A DNA stretch of 64,000 nucleotides, taken from Methanofollis sp. W23 (GTDB lineage Archaea > Halobacteriota > Methanomicrobia > Methanomicrobiales > Methanofollaceae). The notes under the pieces are model-generated. The model saw nothing but the letters and a program-made list of their open reading frames with translations. It had not been told where the DNA came from and made no database searches. Shown piece by piece: positions 9,006 to 19,267 of this stretch. The stretch's first letter is position 1. Each line of letters begins with the position of its first letter. The stretch covers positions 620,001-684,000 of the forward strand of contig NZ_JAGGMN010000001.1 of NCBI RefSeq assembly GCF_017875325.1, in the 5' to 3' direction. The position numbers and the translations under genes are program-made.

Positions 9006-10802
9006 TCACTCCTTTATGGTCATCAGCCCTGAAACCGCGGCGACGAGCGCCAGGGCGTCTTTCAGCCGGGTGATCTCACCCGCTGTCTCTTCGATCTCCC
9101 TGTCACGCCGCGTCGACGCAATGCGGACCGCCGTGCCGGTGACCTGGACCGCCTCGTCCAGTTCAGCCTCCAGGTCATCCCTGAACCGCCTGAAGGCGGC
9201 GTCGATGTTCTGGCGCGTCGCCCACCTGAGGTTCTCGACATTGTGGAGGGCGAGGCGTTTGATCTGGTCGGAGAGCCTCTCCCGTATCCGCCTCACTCGC
9301 AGACGAGGCGGCATGACCCGCTCGATGAGGTCGGCGCCGACAGGGGAGAGGACACTCCCCCAGTGTTTCCGCGAGACCCAGAAGGGTTCGCGCTCGACCA
9401 CATAGATCTCGCGCCGAGGACCGGCCGGAGTCTGGACCGCGAAGAGCGTGGCCGCCTCCTGGCGCACGCTCTCGACAAGACCGTCGACCTGGTCCTGGTG
9501 ACGCTGGAGTCTCGCGGCGAGGACCCGGTCGACACGATCGGTGATCTCTGCGAGGAGCCCTGCGAAGTAGCCAGGAATAAAAGCGTCGAGGGCGTCAATG
9601 GCGGCCTGCTCGTCCAGAGGCCCCTGCGGAGAGGTGCGGAGCGCCTCAAAGGCGACCTCGTCCAGGCGTGCGATCGCACGCTCCCTGAGGCGCCCGGCCT
9701 CGACTTCAAGGAGGGCGTTCACCCGCCGGTGGTCGCCCTCGATCTGGTCGGCGATCGCCTGGCGCTTCTCCTCCGCCTCCCTGATCACAGCGTCGAAGAC
9801 CAGGCACTTCTCTTCGAGGTCTTCGAGAGGGGTCTCGTGCGAGCGGAGTTCGAGTTCGAGGTGGAACCTGAGTTCGTCCACGACGGTGCGGGCCCGCCGC
9901 TCCATCGCCTCACAGAGGACGTCTTCTTTCTCGTGGACGAGGAAGGTGACAAGGTGGTCGACGACGGCGTCAAGCCCGCTCTGCCGCCAGGCCTCCTCAT
10001 CGCCTTCCTCCCGCGCTCGGAGTCCGGCCCTGGCCGAGACCGGAAAGATCGTCAGGTCGTCCCCGTCCTCGCCGGTCTCCCCTGCAAGCACCTCCCTGAG
10101 AAACGCGACGGCCTCCTCCCGTTCGTCCTCTGAGAGGTAGTCGACCTTATTGAGGAGGAAGAAGAGACGCGGGACCGCCTGGCGCACCTCGCGGAGGAAG
10201 CCGACCTCGACCTCGGTGATCGGCGGGTCTGCGGAGAGGAGGAAGAGGGCGGCGTCGCATCGAGGGAGGAGGGCGAGGGTCGTCTCGGTGTTGTGGCGGT
10301 GAGTGGACCCGATGCCAGGCGTGTCGATGAGCACCACGTCCTCGAGCAGGGGCGCCGGGTGGACTACCTCGACCGAAGCGACGTGTTTTTCGTTTGCCGG
10401 GTTGCGGTCTTCGGCGACATAGTCGAGGAGGACGGCTCTCATCTCCCCGGCGTCCCCGGCCTCGACGACCTTCTCCTCCCCTTCGTCCTCGAACCTGACC
10501 CGCACCTCCCGCCGCGCCCCATGGGTGACGACGGTCGGGACGGCGGTGAGCGGGACCACCCCGCGTGGCAGGACGTCCTCACCGATGAGGGCGTTCAACA
10601 ACGTGCTCTTGCCGCGTTTGAACTGGCCGAGCACGGCAAGATGAAATCTGCCGGTGTCGAGGCGGTCGGCAAGATCGAGAAGACGGGTCTCGTACCTGGC
10701 GTAGTCTGGCCCGAGGCCGCGGACGCACGCGATCGCACGCTCAAGGGTCTCGGGTCGGTGGGGAGAGGCGGGGGCTCCCTCGTGGTTAAGTGTCTGCTGC
10801 AT
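9006..10802 (-). CDS. Dynamin-family GTPase
   Basis: A 598-residue large GTPase. The GTP-binding motifs are intact: G1 GQFKRGKST (59-67), G3 DTPG (160-163) and G4 NKVD (218-221). The long C-terminal half is helical with hydrophobic stretches near the end (AVSGLMTIKE). Bacterial dynamin-like proteins bind and remodel membranes; the role in archaea is not established. The ATG at 10802 is preferred over a longer ORF because GGAGAAGGAG lies directly upstream. Enolase follows in the same operon, a pairing with no obvious functional logic. Confidence 0.88.
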   Translation of the reverse strand: MQQTLNHEGAPASPHRPETLERAIACVRGLGPDYARYETRLLDLADRLDTGRFHLAVLGQFKRGKSTLLNALIGEDVLPRGVVPLTAVPTVVTHGARREVRVRFEDEGEEKVVEAGDAGEMRAVLLDYVAEDRNPANEKHVASVEVVHPAPLLEDVVLIDTPGIGSTHRHNTETTLALLPRCDAALFLLSADPPITEVEVGFLREVRQAVPRLFFLLNKVDYLSEDEREEAVAFLREVLAGETGEDGDDLTIFPVSARAGLRAREEGDEEAWRQSGLDAVVDHLVTFLVHEKEDVLCEAMERRARTVVDELRFHLELELRSHETPLEDLEEKCLVFDAVIREAEEKRQAIADQIEGDHRRVNALLEVEAGRLRERAIARLDEVAFEALRTSPQGPLDEQAAIDALDAFIPGYFAGLLAEITDRVDRVLAARLQRHQDQVDGLVESVRQEAATLFAVQTPAGPRREIYVVEREPFWVSRKHWGSVLSPVGADLIERVMPPRLRVRRIRERLSDQIKRLALHNVENLRWATRQNIDAAFRRFRDDLEAELDEAVQVTGTAVRIASTRRDREIEETAGEITRLKDALALVAAVSGLMTIKE

Positions 10803-11197
10803 GCTCCTTCTCCGGTGCGAGATTACGAAATGCTCGGGGAACGCAGGAGTTATCAGCACAAAAGGCGGTTTACGGTGAACTCCATCACCTGAATAGAATG
10901 AATTATGCACCGGTGCCGCATTAATTCTTTGCAATCGGGTGAGGGAGATGTGATGAAGGACATCTTTTGGGAATCAAAATGATGGCGTTCATCTGATCCT
11001 GCACCCTGCGATCTCCTGCCTCTCGCCATGCCGGGGGTCCGGGGGCACTCGTCCCCCGGCGCGAGACGAAGGAAAGGCGGTCCAATCGCGCTCACACCAA
11101 AACGTCGTGAAGGATTCTCCAGACCTGGATCGTTCCATCTCGATCCGGTCCCCTCTCCCACCCACACTTCCAAAAATCTCAGAGCAACAAAAAAAGA
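10803..11197. other. Intergenic region
   Basis: No supported gene. Around 11027-11070 is a G/C hairpin typical of family A cores (GGGGGCACTCGTCCCCC); no terminal repeat is clear. The rest shows nothing nameable. Confidence 0.5.
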
Positions 11198-12682
11198 TTA
11201 GTGCCTGAAGTAGCGCACGCCGGTGAAGACCATCGCCACATTCAGTTTGTTTGCGGCGTCGATCACTTCCTGGTCGCGGATCGACCCTCCAGGCTGGACA
11301 AGCGCCGTCGCCCCGGCCTCTGCGGCGACCTCGAGGGTGTCGGCAAATGGCAGGAACGCATCCGACGCCACGACCGAGCCCTTCAGAGACGACCGAGCCT
11401 TCTCGACGGCGATCTTTGCCGACTCGACCCGGTTCATCTGCCCCGCACCGATCCCGATGGCGGCATGATCATTGGCAAAGATGATCGCGTTGCTCTTCGT
11501 GTGCTTGCAGACCTTCATCGCAAACCGCATCGCCGCGATCTCTTCCGCGGTCGGGTCACGCTCTGAGACGACCTTCCAGTCCTCCTTTGGCACACCCGTC
11601 CGCTGGACCAGCACCCCGCCGTCGATGGACCTGAGCCTGTCGGCCGTGGAGGGCTCTGGCATGACCAGCACCCGCATGTTCGGCTTCTTCGTCATGATCT
11701 CGAGGGCCTCAGGCGTGAACGACGGCGCCACGATCACCTCGACGAAGGTACCGCAGAGTTCCTCGGCGATCGGGGTGTCGACCTCGGTGTTGAGGGCCAC
11801 GATCGAGCCATAGGCCGAGATCGGATCGACCTCGCGGGCGGCCAGATAGGCCTCGAGCCCGTCCTTCCCGGTGGCGACCCCGCACGGGTTGTTGTGCTTG
11901 ACGATCACCGAGGTAGGTCCGTCGAACTCGCGCAGCAGAGAGACCGCCGCATCGACATCGAGATAGTTGTTGTAGGACATCTCCTTGCCCTGGAGCGTCG
12001 TCTGCCCCGCGATCCCGTGGTCCCCGTAGACCGCCGCCTGCTGGTGCGGGTTCTCGCCGTAGCGCAGACCCCGGCGGTTCGTGAACTGCACCGTGTAGAC
12101 CTCAGGGAAGTCGGTCTCGATCGAGTGCAGGTGGTTGGAGATGGCCGCATCGTACGCCGCCGTGCGGGCAAAGACCTTCTTTGCAAGCCCGAGCCGCTGC
12201 TCGTAGGTGAACCCGCCCCTGGCGACGTTCTCCTTGACCATCGCGTAGTCTGCCGGGTCGACGACGACCGAGACATACTTGAAGTTCTTGGCCGCCGCCC
12301 TGATCATCGCCGGACCGCCGATATCGATGTACTCGATGAGGTCGTCGAGCGCCAGGTCTTCCCCTGCCATTTTCTCGAATGGATAGAGGTTGACGACCAG
12401 CAGGTCGATGGGGTTGATGTCGAGGTCCTTCATGACCTCGGCGTCCACGTCCGGCCTGCCAAGGAGGCCGCCGTGCACGCGCGGGTGGAGGGTCTTGACC
12501 CTCCCGTCCATGATCTCAGGCGAACCCGTGTAGTCGGAGACCTCAACAAAATCGATCCCTGCTTCACCGAGGGCCCGTCCGGTCCCCCCCGAACTGATGA
12601 TACGGTAGCCGTTCTCAACAAGGGTCTGTGCAAGATCCACAATCCCGGTCTTGTCCCAGACAGAGAGAAGTGCCCATTTCAT
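11198..12682 (-). CDS. purH: Bifunctional AICAR transformylase / IMP cyclohydrolase
   Basis: A 494-residue protein covering both domains, so it would catalyse the last two steps of IMP synthesis. The N-terminal cyclohydrolase (MGS-like) domain has SGGTGRAL and GRVKTLHPRVHGG. The transformylase domain has RYGENPHQ (207-214), the KHNNPCG active-site block (262-268) and the C-terminal LPFAD and QPGGSIRD motifs. The start at 12682 is set by homology (MKWALLSVWDKTG). Many archaea use PurP/PurO instead, so the fused form is notable. A TATA-like box lies about 25 bp upstream. Confidence 0.96.
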   Translation of the reverse strand: MKWALLSVWDKTGIVDLAQTLVENGYRIISSGGTGRALGEAGIDFVEVSDYTGSPEIMDGRVKTLHPRVHGGLLGRPDVDAEVMKDLDINPIDLLVVNLYPFEKMAGEDLALDDLIEYIDIGGPAMIRAAAKNFKYVSVVVDPADYAMVKENVARGGFTYEQRLGLAKKVFARTAAYDAAISNHLHSIETDFPEVYTVQFTNRRGLRYGENPHQQAAVYGDHGIAGQTTLQGKEMSYNNYLDVDAAVSLLREFDGPTSVIVKHNNPCGVATGKDGLEAYLAAREVDPISAYGSIVALNTEVDTPIAEELCGTFVEVIVAPSFTPEALEIMTKKPNMRVLVMPEPSTADRLRSIDGGVLVQRTGVPKEDWKVVSERDPTAEEIAAMRFAMKVCKHTKSNAIIFANDHAAIGIGAGQMNRVESAKIAVEKARSSLKGSVVASDAFLPFADTLEVAAEAGATALVQPGGSIRDQEVIDAANKLNVAMVFTGVRYFRH

Positions 12683-12706
12683 GCTGGATATATGGCCCTC
12701 AGAGGA

Positions 12707-12716
12707 CTTATACCTT
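12707..12716 (-). promoter_or_regulatory. Putative TATA box for purH
   Basis: The minus-strand sequence AAGGTATAAG lies about 25-34 bp upstream of the purH ATG, as expected for an archaeal promoter with a very short leader. Confidence 0.5.
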
Positions 12717-12773
12717 TCAAGCGCACGATGCAACTTCTTATCCGCCCGCCCGACAAACAGAGTCAGCGATCAT

Positions 12774-14159
12774 ATGCAGGAACCCGCCGTCAAGAAAACC
12801 CTCTACTGGTGCCCGGTCTGCAACCTCCCACTCATCGGCAAGAAATGCCGGTGCGGGGCGCAGGGCGTCGGCATCGCCCTCCAGAAACCCTACGACGTCA
12901 GACCGGCGCTGCGCCACGACATGGCCCTCCTGCGTGCCCTCCTCCGTGACCGGTTCGGGACCGACCGCCTGCCGCAGGTGGTCCTCTTCAACAAGATCGG
13001 CGGCGTGGACCGTGCTGAGTCGGTCATCGCCGGCGGGGTCGTCGTCGGACGCCTCACCTACGACCCGGCCTCCAGGACCTACACCTTCGACCTCTCCCAG
13101 GACGCCCTCCCCTTCCTCCTCCCTTCCATCACGAAGGGCATCGTCGACATCACCGAGGCCGCCGAGAAGCAAGGGATGAACCAGGGCCGGATCGGCGGCA
13201 AGAATGTCAGGGTCGGGACGACCGCCCTCGCCGACGGCCCGGTGGTGGTGAAGATGGGCGCCCTCGCCGGGGTCGGGACGCTCAGGGAAGGGAAGGTGAA
13301 GGTGAAACAGATCGGACGCGTCGACCCGCTCGACCCCGCCGGGGTTCCTGACCCCTCGTGGACCGAGACCGGGAAGGCGAACGCCAAACACCTCAAGAAC
13401 CTGGAGAGGACTGCGGTCAGGTTCATCAGACAGCACATGCACGACCGCCCCAGGGCAAATGTCTCGTTCTCGGGCGGGAAGGACAGCACGGTCGTCCTCG
13501 AACTTGCCAGGCGGGCCGGGGTCGAGGAGGCCTATTATGTGGACACCGGACTGGAGTTCCCTGAGACCGTGGCGTTCGTGAAGGAGTGCGGGATCGAGAC
13601 GGTGCTGCATGGCCGCGACTTCTGGTCTGAACTGAACCATTATGGCCTGCCAAGGAAGGACGACCGCTGGTGTTGCGAGCGCCTCAAACTCCAGCCGGTG
13701 AAGGACTGGCTCGCACAGAGCGGGCCGTGCGTCACGGTCCAAGGCAACCGGTGGTACGAGTCGTTCTCGCGCTCGACCCTCCCGCCGGTGATCGAGAACC
13801 CCTTCAACCCGCGGCAGCTGAACATCTCGCCGATCAGAAACTGGCGGGCCCTCGAGGTCTTCCTGTACCTCTGGTGGCGCCAGGTGCCGTACAACCCGCT
13901 CTACGAGGAGGGGTTCGAGCGGGTCGGGTGCTGGCTCTGCCCGGCGATGCTGGAGAGTGAGGCGGGGCGGACGCGTGACCTCCACCCTGACCTTATGGCG
14001 AGGTGGGACAAACACCTCCGCGCCTGGGCGAAGAAGGAGCGGATCCCGCTGCGGGGTGTCGAACTCGGGGTCTGGCGCTGGCAGGAGCCGCCCCCGAAGA
14101 TGCGGGAACTCGCGGCGCAGTGCGGGATCACGCTTCCAAAGAAGAGACAAAAGCGATAA
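12774..14159 (+). CDS. Zinc-ribbon/PUA/PAPS-reductase-family protein
   Basis: A 461-residue protein. The N-terminus has a zinc ribbon (CPVC at 13-16 and CRC at 25-27). A PUA-like RNA-binding segment lies roughly at 110-195. The phosphoadenosine phosphosulfate reductase domain carries the PP-loop SFSGGKDST (231-239). Further Cys residues occur in WCCERLK and in GCWLCPAML. Euryarchaea often carry this architecture; the PUA and zinc parts suggest an RNA or sulfur-transfer role rather than plain sulfate assimilation, but this is inference. The ATG at 12774 fits the start of the zinc ribbon. It diverges from purH across 91 bp. Confidence 0.85.
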   Translation: MQEPAVKKTLYWCPVCNLPLIGKKCRCGAQGVGIALQKPYDVRPALRHDMALLRALLRDRFGTDRLPQVVLFNKIGGVDRAESVIAGGVVVGRLTYDPASRTYTFDLSQDALPFLLPSITKGIVDITEAAEKQGMNQGRIGGKNVRVGTTALADGPVVVKMGALAGVGTLREGKVKVKQIGRVDPLDPAGVPDPSWTETGKANAKHLKNLERTAVRFIRQHMHDRPRANVSFSGGKDSTVVLELARRAGVEEAYYVDTGLEFPETVAFVKECGIETVLHGRDFWSELNHYGLPRKDDRWCCERLKLQPVKDWLAQSGPCVTVQGNRWYESFSRSTLPPVIENPFNPRQLNISPIRNWRALEVFLYLWWRQVPYNPLYEEGFERVGCWLCPAMLESEAGRTRDLHPDLMARWDKHLRAWAKKERIPLRGVELGVWRWQEPPPKMRELAAQCGITLPKKRQKR

Positions 14160-14167
14160 AAACCATA

Positions 14168-14173
14168 TTTTTT
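14168..14173 (+). terminator. Oligo-T terminator
   Basis: A run of six T residues begins 8 bases after the stop of the PAPS-reductase-family gene. This is the usual archaeal termination signal. Confidence 0.45.
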
Positions 14174-14230
14174 CCTTTGATTTGGTAATCAGGTGATAAT
14201 CTATGGATGTCTCTCTGCCCCCCACAAGAA

Positions 14231-14240
14231 ATTATATATA
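14231..14240 (+). promoter_or_regulatory. TATA box of the grpE-dnaK-dnaJ operon
   Basis: ATTATATATA sits 43 bp before the grpE ATG in a short AT-rich patch. It is the strongest TATA match in this area and fits a highly expressed, probably heat-inducible operon. Confidence 0.7.
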
Positions 14241-14283
14241 GAACTTCATTGCAACAGATATTGTCACATTTACGAGGCATTCC

Positions 14284-14838
14284 ATGCAGACGGATATGAA
14301 CCGGAAGGCGTCGAAAGATTCCTCGGCGTCGAGAGAGGCAGGCCCCCCCCATACCGTCGGAGAAGGAGGCGTCGCCGAAGATCCCTGTCAGAAACTCAGA
14401 GAAGAGAACGAGACACTCAAGAAGACCTCTGAGGATCTGAACCAGCAGTACCTCCGTCTTGCTGCGGACTTCGACAACTTCAGAAAGCGTACCGCACGGC
14501 AGAAAGAAGAGGTCAGGCAGTTTGCGCTTGAAAATTTCGCCGTCGAACTGCTGGAAGTTGCCGACAACTTCGAGCGGGCGTTGAAGGGTGACGATACCTC
14601 CCTCCGCGAGGGGCTTGAAAGCATCCAGAAAGAATTCACCGGGATCATGGAGAAACACGGGGTCAGGCCGATCGAGGCCGTGCACCAGGATTTCAATCCT
14701 GAATCGCACGAAGCGGTCGCCTGCATCCCGTCAGACCACCCCGAAGGCACAGTCGTTGAAGAATTCATCCGCGGCTACTGCATGCACGACAAGGTCATCA
14801 GGCATGCAAAGGTCGCAGTCTCCAAAGGAAAAGAGTAA
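14284..14838 (+). CDS. grpE: GrpE nucleotide exchange factor
   Basis: A 184-residue cochaperone that releases ADP from DnaK. After a variable, charged N-terminus comes a long coiled-coil (about 40-90, with NQQYLRLAADFDNFRKR), then the C-terminal beta domain (NPESHEAV...GTVVEEFIRGY). It is the first gene of the chaperone operon, 12 bp before dnaK. In archaea this set is bacterial in origin by general knowledge. Confidence 0.96.
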   Translation: MQTDMNRKASKDSSASREAGPPHTVGEGGVAEDPCQKLREENETLKKTSEDLNQQYLRLAADFDNFRKRTARQKEEVRQFALENFAVELLEVADNFERALKGDDTSLREGLESIQKEFTGIMEKHGVRPIEAVHQDFNPESHEAVACIPSDHPEGTVVEEFIRGYCMHDKVIRHAKVAVSKGKE

Positions 14839-14850
14839 AGGAGCATTATC

Positions 14851-16725
14851 ATGGCATCGGAAAAGATACTTGGCATTGACCTTGGTACGACGAACTCATG
14901 CATGGCGATCATGGAAGGCGGCAACCCGGCCGTCATCGCCAACGCCGAAGGCGGCAGGACGACCCCCTCGGTCGTGGCGTTCAGCAAGGACGGCGAGCGC
15001 CTGGTCGGCAGCGTCGCCAAGAGGCAGGCGATCACCAACCCCAAGAAGACGATCATCTCGATCAAGCGCAAGATGGGGTCTGAAGAGACCGTCGCCATTG
15101 ACGACAAGAACTACACCCCGCAGGAGATCTCGGCCATGATCCTCCAGAAGATGAAGCTCGACGCCGAGGCCTACCTTGGCGAGGAGATCACCAAGGCGGT
15201 CATCACGGTCCCGGCCTACTTCAACGACGCCCAGCGTCAGGCGACGAAGGACGCCGGCAAGATCGCAGGGCTCGACGTGATGAGGATCATCAACGAACCG
15301 ACGGCGAGCGCCCTTGCCTACGGTATCGAGAAGGAAGAGGAGTCGACGATCCTCGTCTACGACCTGGGCGGCGGCACCTTCGATGTCTCTCTTCTCCAGC
15401 TCGGCGACGGGGTCTTCGAGGTGAAGGCGACGGCCGGGAACAACCGTCTCGGCGGCGACGACTTCGACCAGAAGGTTGTCGAGTGGATCGTCTCTGAGTT
15501 CAAGGCAAAAGAGGGGATAGACCTCAGCAAGGACCCGATGGCGATGCAGCGGGTGAGGGACGCCGCCGAGAACGCCAAAAAGGAGCTCTCGACCGTCCAG
15601 AAGACGAACATCAACCTCCCCTACATCACCACCGACGAGACCGGACCGAAGTTCCTGGACCTCGACCTCAGCCGTGCAAAGTTCGAGCAGCTCATCGGCG
15701 ACCTGGTCGAGAAGACGATCGAGCCGGTGAAGCAGGCGCTCTCTGACGCAAAATTGACCGCCTCCGACATCGACCATGTCCTGCTGGTCGGCGGGTCGAC
15801 CCGTGTCCCGCTGGTCCAGGAGATGGTGAAGAAGGTCACCGGCAAGGACCCTGACAAGGGGATCAACCCTGACGAGTGTGTGGCAGTCGGTGCGGCGATC
15901 CAGGGCGGGGTGCTTACCGGCGAGGCAAAGGACGTGCTCCTCCTCGATGTCGCCCCGCTTTCCCTCGGGATCGAGACCCTGGGCGGGATCGCCACCCAGT
16001 TGATCGAGCGCAACACCACCATCCCGACGAGGAAGAGCCAGATCTTCTCGACGGCGGCGGACGGTCAGACGAGTGTCGAGATCCATGTGATCCAGGGCGA
16101 GCGTGCCCTTGCAAAGGACAACTACACCCTGGGCCGCTTCCAGCTTGCCGGGATCCCGCCGGCACCTCGGGGCATCCCGCAGATCGAGGTCACCTTCGAT
16201 ATCGACGCCAACGGGATCGTCCATGTCTCTGCCAAGGACCTTGGCACCGGCAAGGAGCAGACCATCACCATCAAGGGCGGCAAGGGTCTCTCAGACGAAG
16301 AGATCGAGAAGATGGTTGACGACGCGAAGGGCGCCGAGGAAGAGGACAAGCAGAAGCGCGAGGAGATCGAGGTCCGCAACAATGCCGACGCGGCGGTCTA
16401 TGCCGCCGAGAAGGCGATCAAGGAGTCGGGCGACAAGATCTCTGAGGACGAGAAGAAGAAGATCGAGGACGGTTCTGAGGCCCTGAAGAAGGCGCTGGAG
16501 GGCGACGACATCGAGGAGATCAAGAAGAAGATGGAGGAGCTTACCGAGGCCGTCTACGCGGTCACCGCCAGGATCTACGAGGAAGCCCAGAAGGCGCAGC
16601 AGGCCGCCGGGGCCGAAGGCGCGGGCGCTGCAGGGGCCGGAGCCGGGCCTGAGGATGCCAAGAAGCAGGACGACGATGTCGTCGATGCCGACTTCGACGT
16701 CAAGGACGAGAAGAAGAAAGAGTGA
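14851..16725 (+). CDS. dnaK: Molecular chaperone DnaK (Hsp70)
   Basis: A 624-residue Hsp70 of full length. The ATPase domain begins [19 protein letters not shown] and has the phosphate-2 motif [10 protein letters not shown]. The substrate-binding domain follows the linker [16 protein letters not shown]. The C-terminus is Gly/Ala-rich and acidic, ending in a Lys-rich tail. It refolds proteins in the cytoplasm with GrpE and DnaJ, whose genes flank it at 12 bp and 6 bp. Confidence 0.98.
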   Translation: MASEKILGIDLGTTNSCMAIMEGGNPAVIANAEGGRTTPSVVAFSKDGERLVGSVAKRQAITNPKKTIISIKRKMGSEETVAIDDKNYTPQEISAMILQKMKLDAEAYLGEEITKAVITVPAYFNDAQRQATKDAGKIAGLDVMRIINEPTASALAYGIEKEEESTILVYDLGGGTFDVSLLQLGDGVFEVKATAGNNRLGGDDFDQKVVEWIVSEFKAKEGIDLSKDPMAMQRVRDAAENAKKELSTVQKTNINLPYITTDETGPKFLDLDLSRAKFEQLIGDLVEKTIEPVKQALSDAKLTASDIDHVLLVGGSTRVPLVQEMVKKVTGKDPDKGINPDECVAVGAAIQGGVLTGEAKDVLLLDVAPLSLGIETLGGIATQLIERNTTIPTRKSQIFSTAADGQTSVEIHVIQGERALAKDNYTLGRFQLAGIPPAPRGIPQIEVTFDIDANGIVHVSAKDLGTGKEQTITIKGGKGLSDEEIEKMVDDAKGAEEEDKQKREEIEVRNNADAAVYAAEKAIKESGDKISEDEKKKIEDGSEALKKALEGDDIEEIKKKMEELTEAVYAVTARIYEEAQKAQQAAGAEGAGAAGAGAGPEDAKKQDDDVVDADFDVKDEKKKE

Positions 16726-16731
16726 GCATCG

Positions 16732-17871
16732 ATGAGTGCGGGAAGCTACTATGATGTCCTCGGCGTCTCGCGAGACGCCAGTCAGCAGGAGATCAAGAAG
16801 GCGTACCGCAACCTTGCACGCAAGTACCACCCTGATGTCTGCAAGGAACCGGGCGCAGAAGAAAAATTCAAAGAGATCAACGAGGCCTATTCGGTCCTCT
16901 CAGATGAGCAGAAGAAGGCCCAGTACGATAATGTAGGCCACGAGGCGTTCACCAACGCCTCGAAGGGCTCATACTCGGGCAGCGGCGGATATGGCGGGTT
17001 CCAGGCAGACTTCAGCGGGTTTGGGGACATCTTCGATACCTTCTTTGGTGGGGGCGGCGGACCGAGGGGTCCGCGAGGCCCCAAGCCCGGCGCCGATCTC
17101 CTTCTCAGGATGAAGATCAGTCTCAGGGACGCGGTCTTCGGGGTCGACCGCGAGGTCGAGGTCTATCATAGCGAGTCCTGTCCTGACTGCGAGGGGACCG
17201 GGAGCAAGAACAAGAAGATGCGCGCCTGCGCGAAGTGCGGGGGGAGCGGGCAGATCAGGCAGGTGAGCCAGTCGCTCTTCGGGCAGTTCGTGAGGATGAG
17301 CACCTGTCCTGACTGTAATGGTCGGGGGAAGGTCCCTGAGGAGCCGTGCTCGATGTGCGGCGGGAGTGGCCATACCAGGGTGAAGAGGAAGGTCACGGTC
17401 CATGTCCCGGCGGGTGCGTATTCGGGGCTCCGTCTCAGGATGGAAGGCTACGGCGAGGCCGGCGAGTATGGGGCGCCGGTCGGCGACCTGTATGTCGAGG
17501 TCCTGGTCGAGGAGCACCCGAAGTTTGTCCGCACCGGCGACAACCTGGAGACTGAGGTGAAGGTCACCCCGGCCCAGGCGACGGTCGGGTCTTCGGTCGA
17601 GGTGAAGACGATCGATGAGCGCACGGTCGAGTTGAAGATCCCGGCAGGGATCCAGCACGGCATGGCCCTCCGTATCCCTGGCGAGGGGGTGCGTCGGCGG
17701 GGGAAGGCCGGTGATCTCCTGGTCAGGGTGCGGGTGGTCGTGCCAAAGAAGGTCTCTGACGAGGAGAAGGAGTTGTACGAGAAGATCCTCGAGATCGAGC
17801 AGAAGAGTTCTGAGAAGAAGGGGTTCTTCAAGGATTTCGTGGACAAGATGCGGGGCGGGGCTGAAGAGTAG
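16732..17871 (+). CDS. dnaJ: Chaperone DnaJ (Hsp40, class I)
   Basis: A 379-residue cochaperone. The J-domain (1-68) has the HPD motif in KYHPDVCK. Next is a Gly/Phe-rich region, then four CxxCxGxG zinc motifs ([32 protein letters not shown]), and the C-terminal substrate-binding domain. It stimulates DnaK ATPase and delivers clients. It starts 6 bp after dnaK stops and is last in the operon. Confidence 0.97.
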   Translation: MSAGSYYDVLGVSRDASQQEIKKAYRNLARKYHPDVCKEPGAEEKFKEINEAYSVLSDEQKKAQYDNVGHEAFTNASKGSYSGSGGYGGFQADFSGFGDIFDTFFGGGGGPRGPRGPKPGADLLLRMKISLRDAVFGVDREVEVYHSESCPDCEGTGSKNKKMRACAKCGGSGQIRQVSQSLFGQFVRMSTCPDCNGRGKVPEEPCSMCGGSGHTRVKRKVTVHVPAGAYSGLRLRMEGYGEAGEYGAPVGDLYVEVLVEEHPKFVRTGDNLETEVKVTPAQATVGSSVEVKTIDERTVELKIPAGIQHGMALRIPGEGVRRRGKAGDLLVRVRVVVPKKVSDEEKELYEKILEIEQKSSEKKGFFKDFVDKMRGGAEE

Positions 17872-17886
17872 GCCCTTTCTCGCGTG

Positions 17887-17893
17887 TTTTTTT
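17887..17893 (+). terminator. Oligo-T terminator after dnaJ
   Basis: Seven T residues lie 16 bases after the dnaJ stop codon, an ordinary archaeal termination signal. Confidence 0.5.
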
Positions 17894-18011
17894 CTGAATT
17901 TGTTGTGCGTCTCATGCCCTGGGTGTGCCCCTCGATTTTTTGAAGTGATGATTTTTTCTGGCGGGATATGTTTCGGTGATCTCGTGCATGGGAGATCAAA
18001 TTGTGAAGAGT

Positions 18012-18120
18012 CGGCTCTGTAGAATTCCTCATCTTTTCTTGGTTTGAGTATGATTCAACCGCCTTTCCCCATCTTCTCGTCGGGGGACGAGTGCCCCCGG
18101 ACCCCTGACGATGGCGATTG
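18012..18120 (-). repeat. Family A MITE-like element, one half
   Basis: GGCTCTGTAGAATTCCTC begins it, followed by CCCATCTTCTCG and the hairpin GGGGGACGAGTGCCCCCGG. The opposite terminal repeat is absent. Confidence 0.65.
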
Positions 18121-18394
18121 GTCGAGAATGACAGAAGCGGAGATCAGATGAGTGTTCTCTGTGTTGATCGCCGGAGTACCGCCCCCGACCACTCGTCGTA
18201 TGGGGATCGAGGGAGACGTATTCGGGAGGGTAGGATGGGGGCCTTCATATCATTCACCAGGGCACTCCCATCGAACGTCAAAAATTCACGGCACACTCTT
18301 TGATCACCAGATGCCTGGGCGGGACAGGGCGGAGTCGGCCCTGGTGTGAGCGGTAAGAAAACTACAAAAAAAGAGAGACAGAGGGGTGTGACTC

Positions 18395-19150
18395 TCACCC
18401 GGCACGCGTCTTTTCCGTCAGTTCGTCATAGACCTCTATCGTGCCGTCGAAAGAATCGCAGACGTACCACGTCTCTCCCTCATCGTCGATGAACTCCCAT
18501 ACCGGACTGGACCGCGACATGGTCTGCAGGCAGGGCTTCCAGACCAGTCTGGCGTCCAGGTCGTCGTCATGGCCGCGCGCGGAGAGTGCCTCCCTGGCCT
18601 TGTCCAGTGTCGGCCGCACGACGTCCTCTGTCTGTATGGATGGAGCACCCACGCCGCCGAAGAGTGCAATCTCGTCCATGACGGTAATCTCTGCCACGAC
18701 AGTGATATACCCGTCCTTTTCAAACGGGACGAGGTAGTAGTCGTTCAGTTTTTCGTCCCGCGAGTATACATAGACCGGTTCGCCCGCCACTGCACCGTCC
18801 AGTTCGTCCTGGAAGACCCCATGGCGGTTCATCCGCTCACGGGCAAATGCGGCGAGGTCGGAGTCTTCTGTCAGGAGCATGGCGTCGTCCTTATTACTCA
18901 ACGTGAGGTTCCTGGCCGCGAGCACGTCTTCTATGGTCTCGACAGATGTCTGGTTGTGGGTTTTAGCCAGAGGCGTCTTGTTCTCCTCGTCTGAAAGACG
19001 GGTGATGGTTCCAACCATTGTTTTGCTCTCTGTCGCGTTGAGATCTGGTCCAGGGGAGTTGGTGCCAGGACCGGAGAGGAACCAGTACGAGACCAGAACA
19101 AGTGCCAGCAGGACCAGGATACTGGTCCCAAAAAGTGTGCGTTTTTTCAT
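18395..19150 (-). CDS. Membrane-anchored extracellular protein of unknown function
   Basis: A 251-residue protein beginning MKKRTLFG with a single N-terminal hydrophobic segment (about 7-27), then a Thr/Asn/Asp-rich external part with several N-x-S/T sites. I do not recognise a domain. The ATG at 19150 is preceded by GGTGATGAA and gives a normal signal anchor; longer upstream ORF is ignored. The C-terminal part (VWEFIDDEGETWYVCDSF) could be a small beta fold. It is monocistronic. Confidence 0.7.
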   Translation of the reverse strand: MKKRTLFGTSILVLLALVLVSYWFLSGPGTNSPGPDLNATESKTMVGTITRLSDEENKTPLAKTHNQTSVETIEDVLAARNLTLSNKDDAMLLTEDSDLAAFARERMNRHGVFQDELDGAVAGEPVYVYSRDEKLNDYYLVPFEKDGYITVVAEITVMDEIALFGGVGAPSIQTEDVVRPTLDKAREALSARGHDDDLDARLVWKPCLQTMSRSSPVWEFIDDEGETWYVCDSFDGTIEVYDELTEKTRAG

Positions 19151-19267
19151 TTCATCACCTTCATGGGAGTCGCAGGGGACCGGGGGCGTGCAGGCCGCCT
19201 CCGCGGGCAAATATAATTGTGCGTGGATATATTGGTTGTGATCGCGCCCTCTCCTCTCTCGAAAAAT

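Larger units (their letters stand above)
17872..18394. other. Intergenic region with a truncated family A element
   Basis: This is the convergent gap between dnaJ and a membrane-anchored protein gene. A family A left half (18012-18120) is visible; the small ORFs are not supported. Confidence 0.55.

Noticed and set aside
12738-14225. 495-residue minus-strand ORF
   Set aside because: It is the shadow of the PAPS-reductase-family gene on the other strand; high GC keeps the third frame open.
14284-17871. CIRCE-type heat-shock operator upstream of the chaperone operon
   Set aside because: No TTAGCACTC-N9-GAGTGCTAA-like inverted repeat is present; only a TATA box is clear.
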